Shown here: positions 7,662-13,937 of the stretch, one piece after another
How positions within the stretch are numbered: the first letter of the stretch is position 1
How the letters are laid out: each line of letters begins with the position of its first letter
Source: Selenomonadaceae bacterium
GTDB taxonomy: Bacteria; Bacillota; Negativicutes; Selenomonadales; Selenomonadaceae
Reading direction: 5' to 3'
DNA length: 14,035 nt
Assembly (NCBI GenBank): GCA_017453765.1
Contig: JAFTEG010000365.1
Coordinates: 1 to 14,035, forward strand
The notes under the pieces: generated by a model
The model's database searches: none
The model's input: the letters and a program-made list of their open reading frames with translations, nothing else
Told to the model about the DNA's origin: nothing
Translations under genes and position numbers: made by a program

Positions 7662-7674
7662 GGACAAATTGTCC
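7662..7674. promoter_or_regulatory. Perfect palindrome GGACAA-A-TTGTCC, possible operator
   Basis: This is a 13-bp inverted repeat with perfect 6-bp arms and a one-base centre. Its centre (7668) lies about 41 bp upstream of the start point expected from the TATAAT at 7634-7639, where activators commonly bind. It is 8 bp from the end of the broken regulator gene. No binding protein is known for it from sequence alone. Confidence 0.4.
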
Positions 7675-7681
7675 ACAAATT

Positions 7682-8146
7682 TTAAATAATATTCAAGCCG
7701 TATTTTTTGCAGGTATCAAGAAAAGTTCCTATGTCATCGCCGTCTTGAATTGCGTTTACTATCAATGCATCAAAACGCTGTTTATCAGGCTCTAAAGAAT
7801 GTCCTTGCAGTGTAAAAAGCTCTTCACTTTCTTCAAGTGTCAGCGGGGTACCTACGCAAAGTTTTGCAACGCTTTCACGCGTAATTTTTCTTGAGCTGTT
7901 CAAATATTTGCGCATTATGCTTTCATTGATTTGACAACGAACTTCTAACTGTGCAAAATTTTTTTACTTGGTCGTAAAAATAGTTGCAAACTTTTTTCTC
8001 AAAGTATTCATATGTTCATTGGCAGAAGGCGGCAATTTCGTACCGTCAATTGGTCGATAACTTTTTTGCGTAATGTCTTGAGGAAATGTTAGCCCGTCGA
8101 ACTTAAAATTATGTGTTTTGATAAATTCTTTGGTTACTCTTATCAT
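7682..8146 (-). pseudogene. Helix-turn-helix regulator gene interrupted by an in-frame TAA
   Basis: Two open segments lie in one frame, separated by a single stop (TAA, 7966-7964, codon 61). The first (ATG 8146, GAGGTG 6 nt upstream) encodes 60 residues ending KKFATIFTTK. Translation past the stop reads KNFAQLEVRCQINES and then IMRKYLNSSRKITRE, VAKLCVG, LTLEESEELFTLQGHSLEP and IGTFLDTCKKYGLNII. Joined, these look like one protein of about 154 residues with a Cro/XRE-like helix-turn-helix and a helical C-terminus. The downstream segment alone has ATG 7915 but no convincing ribosome binding site. A one-base change such as GAA to TAA would explain the break. It is divergent from the decarboxylase with a 39-bp gap and may once have regulated it, which is inference only. 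It could instead be two separate small proteins, or a sequence error. Confidence 0.65.
8118..8146 (+). promoter_or_regulatory. Promoter for the decarboxylase gene
   Basis: TTGATA (8118-8123) and TATCAT (8141-8146) are separated by 17 bp. The predicted start near 8153 gives a leader of about 33 nt. The promoter lies within the first codons of the divergent broken regulator gene, so expression of the two could be coupled. Confidence 0.65.
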
Positions 8147-8185
8147 AGGTTGCACCTCAAATTTTAACGATTAGGAAGTTGATAT

Positions 8186-9625
8186 ATGAACAAAAATAAT
8201 TTCGCACCGATAGCCGATGCAATGCAAAAATACTCAGCGGACGGCGCACTTGCCTTTCATACGCCGGGACATAAACAGGGACGCGGCGCACATTCGCTTT
8301 TAAAAAATTTGGTGACGGCGGAAGGTCTGCGGCAGGAAGTTTCGCTCATGGAAGAGTTAGACGATTTGCACAGCCCGCACTCCTGCATAAAGGCGGCAGA
8401 AAAATTCGCGGCGGAACTTTGGCACGCAGACGACGCCTTATTTATGATAAACGGCACGTCAAGCGCCATTCAAGCCATGATTCTTGCGACGCTTAAGCCG
8501 AATGATTTGGTTTTCGTGCCGCGAAATTCTCACCGCGCAGTTACGGCAGGGCTAATATTGTCCGGCGCCGTACCGATATTTTTGCCGGTAGATTTTTCCG
8601 CAGAATTAAAAATTCCTTTGAACGTCACGGCAAGTACAATTCGACGCGCGATAAAAAAATTCCCGCAAGCACGGGCGCTTATTTTAACGTCACCGAATTA
8701 TTACGGCGTTGCGGCGGACGTGAAAGGCATTGCAGAAATTTTACACGCGGCGGGAATGTTACTGCTGGTCGACGAGGCTCACGGCGCACACTTGCAATTC
8801 TGCGAAAGGTTACCGATATCTGCAATGGACGCGGGTGCAGATTTAGCCGCGCAGTCAACGCACAAACTCTTAGGCTCAATGACGCAGACTTCAATGCTTA
8901 TGGTACGAAAAAATTTTGTCGACGTTGACGCGGTACGCAGGGCGGCAAGCCTTTTACAAACTACAAGCCCAAACCAATTACTTTTGGCGTCATTGGACAT
9001 TGCACGGTTGCAAATGGCTGAAGTCGGACGCGAAAAAATTTTAAACGCGATTGAACTTTCACAACACCTCCGCGCAGAGGTAGAAAAAATTTCGGCGCTT
9101 AGTACTTTTGACGCGGTGAAAGATTTTGAACTGGATTTGACAAAAGTCACGGTGAATGTGGAAGGCGCGGGATTGACGGGAATTGACGCTGAGAAAATTT
9201 TGCGGCATAAATTTAAAGTGCAATGCGAACTTTCGGACGCGGCGAATTTGCTTTTCATAATTTCCTACGCAGATGATGACGCGGTAATTTCAAAGTTGGT
9301 CGACGCGCTGAAGTCAATGAGTAAGGCACAATGCGTAAGGCGTGATTTAATGCGTAAAGCGCAATGCGTAATGCGTAATGATTTTAGCTACCAGATGCCG
9401 GCTAAAACGCCGCGCGAAATATTTTTTGCCGAAAGTGAAATCGTGCCGCTTGAAAAATCGGTAGGGCGAATCTGCGCGGAAGAAGTGACATTTTATCCGC
9501 CCGGCATACCGATACTGAATATTGGCGAAAGAATTACGGCGGAGGTCGTGAAGGAAATTTCGGCGCTAAAAAAAATCGGCAACCGTGCTTTAAGCGACGC
9601 CGATTTTATAAAGGTGTTGGTTTAG
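8186..9625 (+). CDS. PLP-dependent Orn/Lys/Arg decarboxylase (aspartate-aminotransferase fold)
   Basis: This 479-aa enzyme should decarboxylate a basic amino acid to a polyamine (agmatine, cadaverine or putrescine). The substrate cannot be fixed from sequence. The ATG at 8186 is preceded by AGGAAG 7 nt away. Family features are HTPGHK (25-30), GTSSAIQAM (from 90), the PLP-ring Asp in DEAHGAH (196-202), the Schiff-base lysine K227 in STHKLLGSMTQ, and a C-terminal domain with TPREIFFAE, PLEKSVGRICAE and YPPGIPIL. The length fits the short Bacillus SpeA-like group, not the large E. coli inducible decarboxylases. Oddity: residues about 378-405, between the PLP-domain module and the C-terminal domain, are encoded by heptad repeats (MSKAQCVRRDL and MRKAQCVMRND). 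The core motifs are intact, so activity is expected. It is divergent from a broken regulator gene and converges on the 114-aa unknown. Confidence 0.92.
   Translation: MNKNNFAPIADAMQKYSADGALAFHTPGHKQGRGAHSLLKNLVTAEGLRQEVSLMEELDDLHSPHSCIKAAEKFAAELWHADDALFMINGTSSAIQAMILATLKPNDLVFVPRNSHRAVTAGLILSGAVPIFLPVDFSAELKIPLNVTASTIRRAIKKFPQARALILTSPNYYGVAADVKGIAEILHAAGMLLLVDEAHGAHLQFCERLPISAMDAGADLAAQSTHKLLGSMTQTSMLMVRKNFVDVDAVRRAASLLQTTSPNQLLLASLDIARLQMAEVGREKILNAIELSQHLRAEVEKISALSTFDAVKDFELDLTKVTVNVEGAGLTGIDAEKILRHKFKVQCELSDAANLLFIISYADDDAVISKLVDALKSMSKAQCVRRDLMRKAQCVMRNDFSYQMPAKTPREIFFAESEIVPLEKSVGRICAEEVTFYPPGIPILNIGERITAEVVKEISALKKIGNRALSDADFIKVLV
9317..9400 (+). repeat. In-frame heptad array inside the decarboxylase gene
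   Basis: These 84 bp equal twelve heptads, or 28 codons. The clearest part is GCGTAAA, GCGCAAT, GCGTAAT, GCGTAAT (9352-9379), preceded by related units that are two bases out of phase. It ends in GCTACCA and GATGCCG units resembling the GCTACCG units of the mfd copies. The order, a GTAA-type block and then a GCTACC-type block, is therefore the same as in mfd. The encoded peptide repeats the pattern KAQCV.R. Confidence 0.7.
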
Positions 9626-9635
9626 CGACTACTTA

Positions 9636-9683
9636 CTATCGATCTATCGATCCATCGATCTATCGATCCACCGATCTATCGAT
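9636..9683. repeat. ATCGAT octamer array, copy 2
   Basis: Six tandem 8-bp units alternate CTATCGAT and CCATCGAT, with one CCACCGAT. They fill the convergent gap between the decarboxylase stop (9625) and the stop of the minus-strand unknown (9688-9690). ATCGAT is self-complementary, so each unit is a small palindrome and the array can fold on itself. Confidence 0.85.
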
Positions 9684-9687
9684 CCGA

Positions 9688-10032
9688 CTACCTATGGTCT
9701 GCGATGTACTTGCGCATAAATTTAATTGTTTCGTCGGAAATAATGTTTTCCTTCTTTTCGTAGTTGATAATGCGGAAAAGCATACTGACGCGCTCGATAA
9801 TGGGCTTGTTGGCGGTTTTGAACTTTTCGCCGTTAATGGTGAGTTCGACTTTGCCGCTGGTGGAAAGCACGCTGAAAGACGCGCCAAGAAGTTCCTTGCC
9901 TTCCATGTCTTTAATGGAGTAGCGGATATCCAAATCGCCGGCGGAAGTTTCCCACGTAAGCTGGCGGTTTATGGCTTGGTAAACCAAAATGTCGATGTAC
10001 TCTCTGATAATTTCATGAGTCCTGGTATTCAT
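9688..10032 (-). CDS. Hypothetical protein, 114 aa
   Basis: The ATG at 10032 has a good ribosome binding site (AAGGAAG, 7 nt upstream). The family was not recognised. The product is soluble with no signal or membrane segment. It has an N-terminal helix (TRTHEIIREYIDILVYQAIN), a middle part likely to be beta-strand (LDIRYSIKDMEGKELLGASF, then SGKVELTINGEKF), and a charged helical C-terminus ending FMRKYIADHR. It is on the same strand as the fliH-like gene 105 bp upstream, so it may be cotranscribed. It is flanked on both sides by ATCGAT arrays. Confidence 0.75.
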   Translation of the reverse strand: MNTRTHEIIREYIDILVYQAINRQLTWETSAGDLDIRYSIKDMEGKELLGASFSVLSTSGKVELTINGEKFKTANKPIIERVSMLFRIINYEKKENIISDETIKFMRKYIADHR

Positions 10033-10055
10033 AATTCAACTTCCTTTCGAGTTTA

Positions 10056-10137
10056 GATCGATGGTAGCTGGATCGATGGATCGATGGTTTTCTATCGATC
10101 TAACCACTATCGATCTATCGATCTAACCACTATCGAT
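10056..10137. repeat. ATCGAT octamer array, copy 3, with inverted halves
   Basis: The left part carries GATCGATG units and the right part CTATCGAT units (starting at 10092, 10107, 10115 and 10130), so the halves are partly inverted. A 16-bp sequence, CTATCGATCTAACCAC, is repeated at 10092-10107 and 10115-10130. The array runs up to the stop codon of the fliH-like gene (10138-10140). Confidence 0.8.
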
Positions 10138-11004
10138 CTACATAATCATCATAGATTTAATGGCGTCTTTAACAATTTCAATTTGACCGGCAAGCCGCGC
10201 GTCAACGCCGCCGTTCGGTGTCTCAATGACGCAATCACCCGGATTTAAGGCGTCGTCGGAAGTAATTTCAAGAATCGCCGTGCCGTCGGTAAGAAGTGCC
10301 TGTAATTCGCCGCGTGCCGCCAAAACTAAATCGTAACTGTGCGGCTCGACGTGTACATTAACTTCTTTCTGGTCGCGCACATACTGAATCGCCTCACGTA
10401 CCACCGGCAACACGTCTTTCGGTACGTCAATGAAATGTTGCGGCAAAATTTTTTCAATGGCAATCATCAAAATTTTAGCCACGTCATCTTCTGCGCGTAT
10501 GAAGTAATCGGCAGTCAAGTCTTTGGCGTCGCGTAAAGTCTTCTGCGCTTTGGCATTGGCGTCGGCAATAATCTCTTGCCACTGCTCCTCAGCGGCTTTT
10601 TCGCCCTTTTCAAAACCTTCCTCGTGACCTAAATTAAAACCTTCTTCGTGACCGGAAGTTTTAGCTTCCGTACGCATTTTTTCGGCTTCTTCCTTAGCCT
10701 CCATTAAAATTCTGTCGCATTCGGCTTGAGTGCGTTGCTTTAACTCTTTTAATTTTTTTTCGTCCTTCTGCAGGGAAATGAATCTTTCGGCAAGACTTTT
10801 TTCACGCTGGTCGATATCGGCAAGCAAGCGATTAACTTCGTCTTCTCTTTCCTTAAGCCGCAGTTCCTCTTCACTCGCCCCGTCTTCATCAAGTTCGGCA
10901 TCTTCGGTAGAAATTTCTTCATTCTTTTTCTGCTTTGAAACGCCGATTTTCACGGGTTCGCCGCTTGTCCAAGTTCGACGTACAATTTTATTCGGTAACA
11001 TCAT
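10138..11004 (-). CDS. fliH: FliH-like flagellar export ATPase regulator
   Basis: FliH binds the flagellar export ATPase FliI and docks it at the C-ring and export gate. The start is uncertain because several ATG and GTG codons cluster. ATG 11004 is favoured because AAGGGAG is 8 nt upstream, giving 288 aa. The first residues (MMLPNKIVRRTW) carry a Trp, as FliH N-termini do. Next come an acidic stretch and a long coiled coil (about 45-125), then the GHEEGF/GFEKGE glycine-spaced helix typical of FliH and SctL. The C-terminal domain has NPGDCVIETPNGGVDARL, close to the FliH consensus. No other flagellar gene is nearby, although fliH usually sits in a fliFGHIJ cluster. A type-III secretion SctL or V-ATPase subunit E relative is less likely given the C-terminal motif. 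Confidence 0.82.
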   Translation of the reverse strand: MMLPNKIVRRTWTSGEPVKIGVSKQKKNEEISTEDAELDEDGASEEELRLKEREDEVNRLLADIDQREKSLAERFISLQKDEKKLKELKQRTQAECDRILMEAKEEAEKMRTEAKTSGHEEGFNLGHEEGFEKGEKAAEEQWQEIIADANAKAQKTLRDAKDLTADYFIRAEDDVAKILMIAIEKILPQHFIDVPKDVLPVVREAIQYVRDQKEVNVHVEPHSYDLVLAARGELQALLTDGTAILEITSDDALNPGDCVIETPNGGVDARLAGQIEIVKDAIKSMMIM

Positions 11005-11050
11005 CTGCATCACTCCCTTCACAAAAACTTTTCTTCATACTGTTTTAAGA

Positions 11051-11079
11051 ATTGTAGCACAAAGATAAAATTTCGTCTA
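11051..11079 (-). promoter_or_regulatory. Candidate promoter for the fliH-like gene
   Basis: On the minus strand TAGACG (11079-11074) and TACAAT (11056-11051) are separated by 17 bp, a fair match to sigma-A. The -35 overlaps the -10 of the divergent promoter at 11078-11083, so polymerase binding at one should block the other. Confidence 0.5.
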
Positions 11080-11083
11080 TAAT
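11078..11083 (+). promoter_or_regulatory. Candidate -10 box for the DUF3084 gene
   Basis: A consensus TATAAT lies 33 bp before the ATG at 11117. The best -35-like hexamer is TTGTAG at 11052-11057, with a long 20-bp spacer, so the -35 is weak. Confidence 0.5.
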
Positions 11084-11116
11084 ACGTGAAAGTAAATTAA
11101 AAAAAGAAGGCGTTGT

Positions 11117-12376
11117 ATGGAAGGAATTTATTTGATAATTGTAATGGTGATAACCGGCGGCGCGATAGCTTTTATAGGCGACAAACTCGGCACGAAGATA
11201 GGTAAAAAGCGGCTGTCGATATTCGGCTTGCGTCCGCGTCATACGTCAATGATAATCACGGTGCTAACCGGCGCGCTGATAACCGGCTTGTCAATCGGTT
11301 CAATGGCGATAATTTCAGAAAACGTGCGTACCGCCCTTTTCGGTATGGAAGAATTGAACGCGGCAATGGCTGAAACGCAAAAATCATTAGGCGCCGTAGT
11401 CAAGGAGCTTATGGATACGCAGGAAGAATTTAAGCAGGCTGAAACTGACCTTGCAAAGTCCAAAGAAGAGGTTACCGCGCTGAAATCGGAGCAGGAAGAA
11501 CTTAAAGCCGAATCCGACCGCTTGAAAGAGGGCAATGAACGGCTTGAATCCGAAAATTCCAATTTGACCGCGCAGAATGAAAACCTTTCCACTTCAAATA
11601 CCGAACTCTCCGCGCAGAATGAAAATCTTTCAAGCACAAATGCCGCGTTGGAAAGTGACAATAAAAAACTCGGCGAATTTAATATCACCTTGACCGCTGA
11701 CAATGAAAAGCTTGCGAAGGATAACGCCGAACTTGAGGAACACGCAAAAAATCTGCGCGAAGGTTTGATAGCAATGCGCGAAGGCGACATAATCTTTAAA
11801 GCCGGTGAAGTCTTTGCAAGCGGCGTAATTGCCGGAAATCGTCCTGCGGCGGAGATTGAATCCGATATCGACGCGCTTGCCGATAAAGCTACGCAAACTA
11901 TTATGGAAAAGTACGAAGGCAATTTTGACGGCTCCATTTTGATTTACGAGCCGGAATTGCAAGATACCATTGAAAAAATTTCAAGCAGTCAGCAGGATAT
12001 GATTTTACGCATTTCAGCGGCAGGGAATTTGGTACGCGGTGAGCCGATTAGGACGAGCCTTTCACTTTATCCCAACAATCACGTTTACAATAAAGACGAG
12101 CTTATCTTTGCGGAAAATTATCAAGTTGACGACGCAGACGACGCAGAATATATTTTGAGAATGTTTTTGAGTGAAGTCAATCGCGCCGCCGTTGCAAAGG
12201 GGATTTTGACAGACCCGATAACTCACGCTGTCGGCGTTATGGAAGGTTCACAGCTATATGAACTGCTTGACGAAATATCTAATGTGCTCGGCTCGATTAG
12301 GTTAGTAGCCTATTCGCGCGATGAAACTAATGCGATTGGACCTTTGCGTTTAAACATAGAATTATCTAGTAAGTAG
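11117..12376 (+). CDS. DUF3084 domain membrane-anchored coiled-coil protein
   Basis: The 419-aa protein has two membrane helices near the N-terminus (about 4-20 and 45-66). The loop between them (GDKLGTKIGKKRLSIFGLRP) is, from memory of the family, the conserved mark of DUF3084. A long coiled coil (about 78-220) includes a 14-residue repeat: LTAQNENLSTSNTE, LSAQNENLSSTNAA, LESDNKKLGEFNIT, LTADNEKLAKDNAE. A globular C-terminal domain follows (about 225-415). DUF3084 is known mainly from cyanobacteria and Negativicutes, both with two membranes; its function is not established. The coiled coil and C-terminal domain probably extend into the periplasm or cytoplasm from an inner-membrane anchor. 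Start: ATG 11117 with AGAAGG 6 nt upstream. It is probably cotranscribed with wbaP 69 bp downstream. Its last codons and TAG stop lie inside a heptad array (12368-12430). Confidence 0.9.
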   Translation: MEGIYLIIVMVITGGAIAFIGDKLGTKIGKKRLSIFGLRPRHTSMIITVLTGALITGLSIGSMAIISENVRTALFGMEELNAAMAETQKSLGAVVKELMDTQEEFKQAETDLAKSKEEVTALKSEQEELKAESDRLKEGNERLESENSNLTAQNENLSTSNTELSAQNENLSSTNAALESDNKKLGEFNITLTADNEKLAKDNAELEEHAKNLREGLIAMREGDIIFKAGEVFASGVIAGNRPAAEIESDIDALADKATQTIMEKYEGNFDGSILIYEPELQDTIEKISSSQQDMILRISAAGNLVRGEPIRTSLSLYPNNHVYNKDELIFAENYQVDDADDAEYILRMFLSEVNRAAVAKGILTDPITHAVGVMEGSQLYELLDEISNVLGSIRLVAYSRDETNAIGPLRLNIELSSK

Positions 12377-12430
12377 TTAGGAGTTAGGAGTGATTTACTC
12401 TTCACTCCTCACTCTTCACTCTTCACTAAA
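12368..12430. repeat. Nine-heptad 63-bp element overlapping the DUF3084 stop codon
   Basis: Nine units in continuous phase: AGTAAGT, AGTTAGG twice and AGTGATT, then TACTCTT, CACTCCT, CACTCTT twice and CACTAAA. The DUF3084 stop TAG (12374-12376) falls inside the element, so its final Ser-Lys is repeat-encoded. The right edge abuts AAGGA (12431-12435), the ribosome binding site of wbaP. AGGAGTGA (12386-12393) and TCACTCCT (12402-12409) form a perfect 8-bp stem with an 8-nt loop, but no T-run follows. Confidence 0.85.
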
Positions 12431-12445
12431 AAGGATTAGAATTTA

Positions 12446-13876
12446 ATGCCTAAACAAAAAAAGAAGGCTGTACCCTCTTTCCTGCCGCCGTTGCTTTTTA
12501 TGCTGTTCGACTACATCGGCATTGTCTTGACGCAGTACATAGCCTTTTACATTCGCGACGCCGCAGATTTTTGGTACGGCTTAACATACGTCTATGCTGA
12601 CACATATATTTTTTTCGCGGTACCGATACTTTTTCTAATTTTTCTAAGTCACTCGCGCTCCTACCGCCAAATGAAACCGGTAGTTGATACAATGCGCGAA
12701 ATTTTTTTGTCCGTCTTTTACGGCTGGATAGCGTCAATAATTTTAATTTATTTTTTGAAGGCGGGACATCACGCGTCACGAACATTTATGCTGATTTTCG
12801 GCTTGTTGGTGCTGTGCAACGTCTGCATAATTCGCTACGCCGTGTTGAAATTTTTAAAGCTTAAAAATATTTTCAGTGAACCGGTTTTGGTAATCGGCGC
12901 GGGTTTAACTGCGGAGCGGCTTATAAAATTTTGGCGCGAAGATTTAGGCTACCGCTACGACATTGCAGGTTTTATCGACGATAACCCAATTTCAAAAACA
13001 ATACCGTCCGAATTTCCCATACTCGGCGGCTTTGACGAAGTGAAAAAAATCGTTCGCCGATTGGAAATTCAAACGGTAATAATTGCGGCGCCGGGCATTA
13101 GCAAGGAACGCTTGCAAGATATTATCACGGAAATTCAGCCGCGTGTTAAAAATATTTCATTTATCCCTGACTTAATCGGTACGCCAATGGCAGGCGTCGA
13201 CGCGTCAATTTTATTCAGCGAAAAAATTTTAATGCTAAACCTGCGAAATAACCTTTCGCGCGTCTACAACAGAATTTTTAAGCGCGTCTTCGATTTGGTT
13301 TTGACGATTATCGGCGGCATTTTAATTTCACCTATACTTCTCGGCATTGCCGTTGCGGTTTGCGTGTCGAATCGCGGCGGAATTATTTTTGCGCACAAGC
13401 GCGTGGGTATGTACGGCAAGGCGTTTAACTGCTACAAATTTCAAACAATGGTAAAGGACGCCGATAAGGTTTTGGAAAAATATTTGGCTGAAAATCCTGC
13501 CGCACGGAAAGAGTGGGACGAAACTTTCAAGCTGACGAATGACCCGCGCGTTACGAAGTTGGGAAATTTTCTGCGTCGCACGAGTCTTGACGAATTGCCG
13601 CAACTTTGGAATGTGATTTTGGGCGATATGAGTTTGGTGGGACCGCGTCCGATTGTTGTAGAAGAAATTTCAAAGTACGGCAAAAATATTCGTGAATATT
13701 ACATGGTGCCGCCGGGCATAACCGGTATGTGGCAGGTGTCCGGCAGAAGTGACACGACGTACCCTGAGCGCGTTGCAATGGATACGTGGTACGTGCGAAA
13801 TTGGTCGGTGTGGATTGATATTATGTATCTTTTTAAGACCGTGAAAGCCGTTGTCACGGGGCGTGGCGCGTATTAG
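12446..13876 (+). CDS. wbaP: Undecaprenyl-phosphate sugar phosphotransferase, WbaP type
   Basis: This is a polyprenol-phosphate hexose-1-phosphate transferase, the membrane enzyme that starts O-antigen or exopolysaccharide units by moving a sugar phosphate (galactose in the namesake) onto undecaprenyl phosphate. At 476 aa it has the full WbaP layout. About four membrane helices (within 12-140) are followed by a Rossmann-like central domain ([20 protein letters not shown]) and a membrane-dipping helix (about 272-305). The catalytic domain has [31 protein letters not shown] with the Asp-Glu pair at 382-383, SLVGPRP (396-402) and [13 protein letters not shown]. The actual sugar is unknown. The ATG at 12446 lies 10 nt after AAGGA. 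Its TAG stop (13874-13876) overlaps a heptad array. The DUF3084 gene upstream is probably in the same transcript. Confidence 0.93.
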   Translation: MPKQKKKAVPSFLPPLLFMLFDYIGIVLTQYIAFYIRDAADFWYGLTYVYADTYIFFAVPILFLIFLSHSRSYRQMKPVVDTMREIFLSVFYGWIASIILIYFLKAGHHASRTFMLIFGLLVLCNVCIIRYAVLKFLKLKNIFSEPVLVIGAGLTAERLIKFWREDLGYRYDIAGFIDDNPISKTIPSEFPILGGFDEVKKIVRRLEIQTVIIAAPGISKERLQDIITEIQPRVKNISFIPDLIGTPMAGVDASILFSEKILMLNLRNNLSRVYNRIFKRVFDLVLTIIGGILISPILLGIAVAVCVSNRGGIIFAHKRVGMYGKAFNCYKFQTMVKDADKVLEKYLAENPAARKEWDETFKLTNDPRVTKLGNFLRRTSLDELPQLWNVILGDMSLVGPRPIVVEEISKYGKNIREYYMVPPGITGMWQVSGRSDTTYPERVAMDTWYVRNWSVWIDIMYLFKTVKAVVTGRGAY

Positions 13877-13937
13877 GGATTAAGGATTAAGGATTAAGAG
13901 TGGTTAAAATAATTCTTAACTCTACATTCTTAATTAT
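13875..13937. repeat. Nine-heptad 63-bp element linking two converging stop codons
   Basis: Parsed in one phase: AGGGATT, AAGGATT twice, AAGAGTG and GTTAAAA, then TAATTCT, TAACTCT, ACATTCT and TAATTAT. The left edge overlaps the wbaP stop (13874-13876). The right edge covers the stop of the minus-strand partial gene (13934-13936). The element therefore is the entire gap. A weak stem of GAGT+TTAA with TTAA+CTC is possible in the middle. Confidence 0.75.

Noticed and set aside
7964..7966. Recoding of the in-frame TAA as selenocysteine or pyrrolysine
   Set aside because: Those use TGA and TAG. TAA serves as the normal stop of several genes here, so code reassignment is also unlikely.
8779..9258. 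A 159-codon minus-strand open frame
   Set aside because: It lies opposite the catalytic core of the decarboxylase and shows no family motif or start signal.
11239..11937. A 232-codon open frame on the minus strand, Ser/Phe/Ala-rich
   Set aside because: It is the antisense image of the DUF3084 coiled coil, lacks a ribosome binding site, and has mirror-image composition; the plus-strand gene is clearly real.
12368..12430. Tandem units as a CRISPR array or a rho-independent terminator
   Set aside because: Units are 7 bp with no spacers, and the hairpin has no following T-run.
4346..13937. Heptad arrays as remnants of insertion sequences or ends of mobile elements
   Set aside because: No transposase fragment, terminal inverted repeats of IS type, or target duplications were seen next to any copy.
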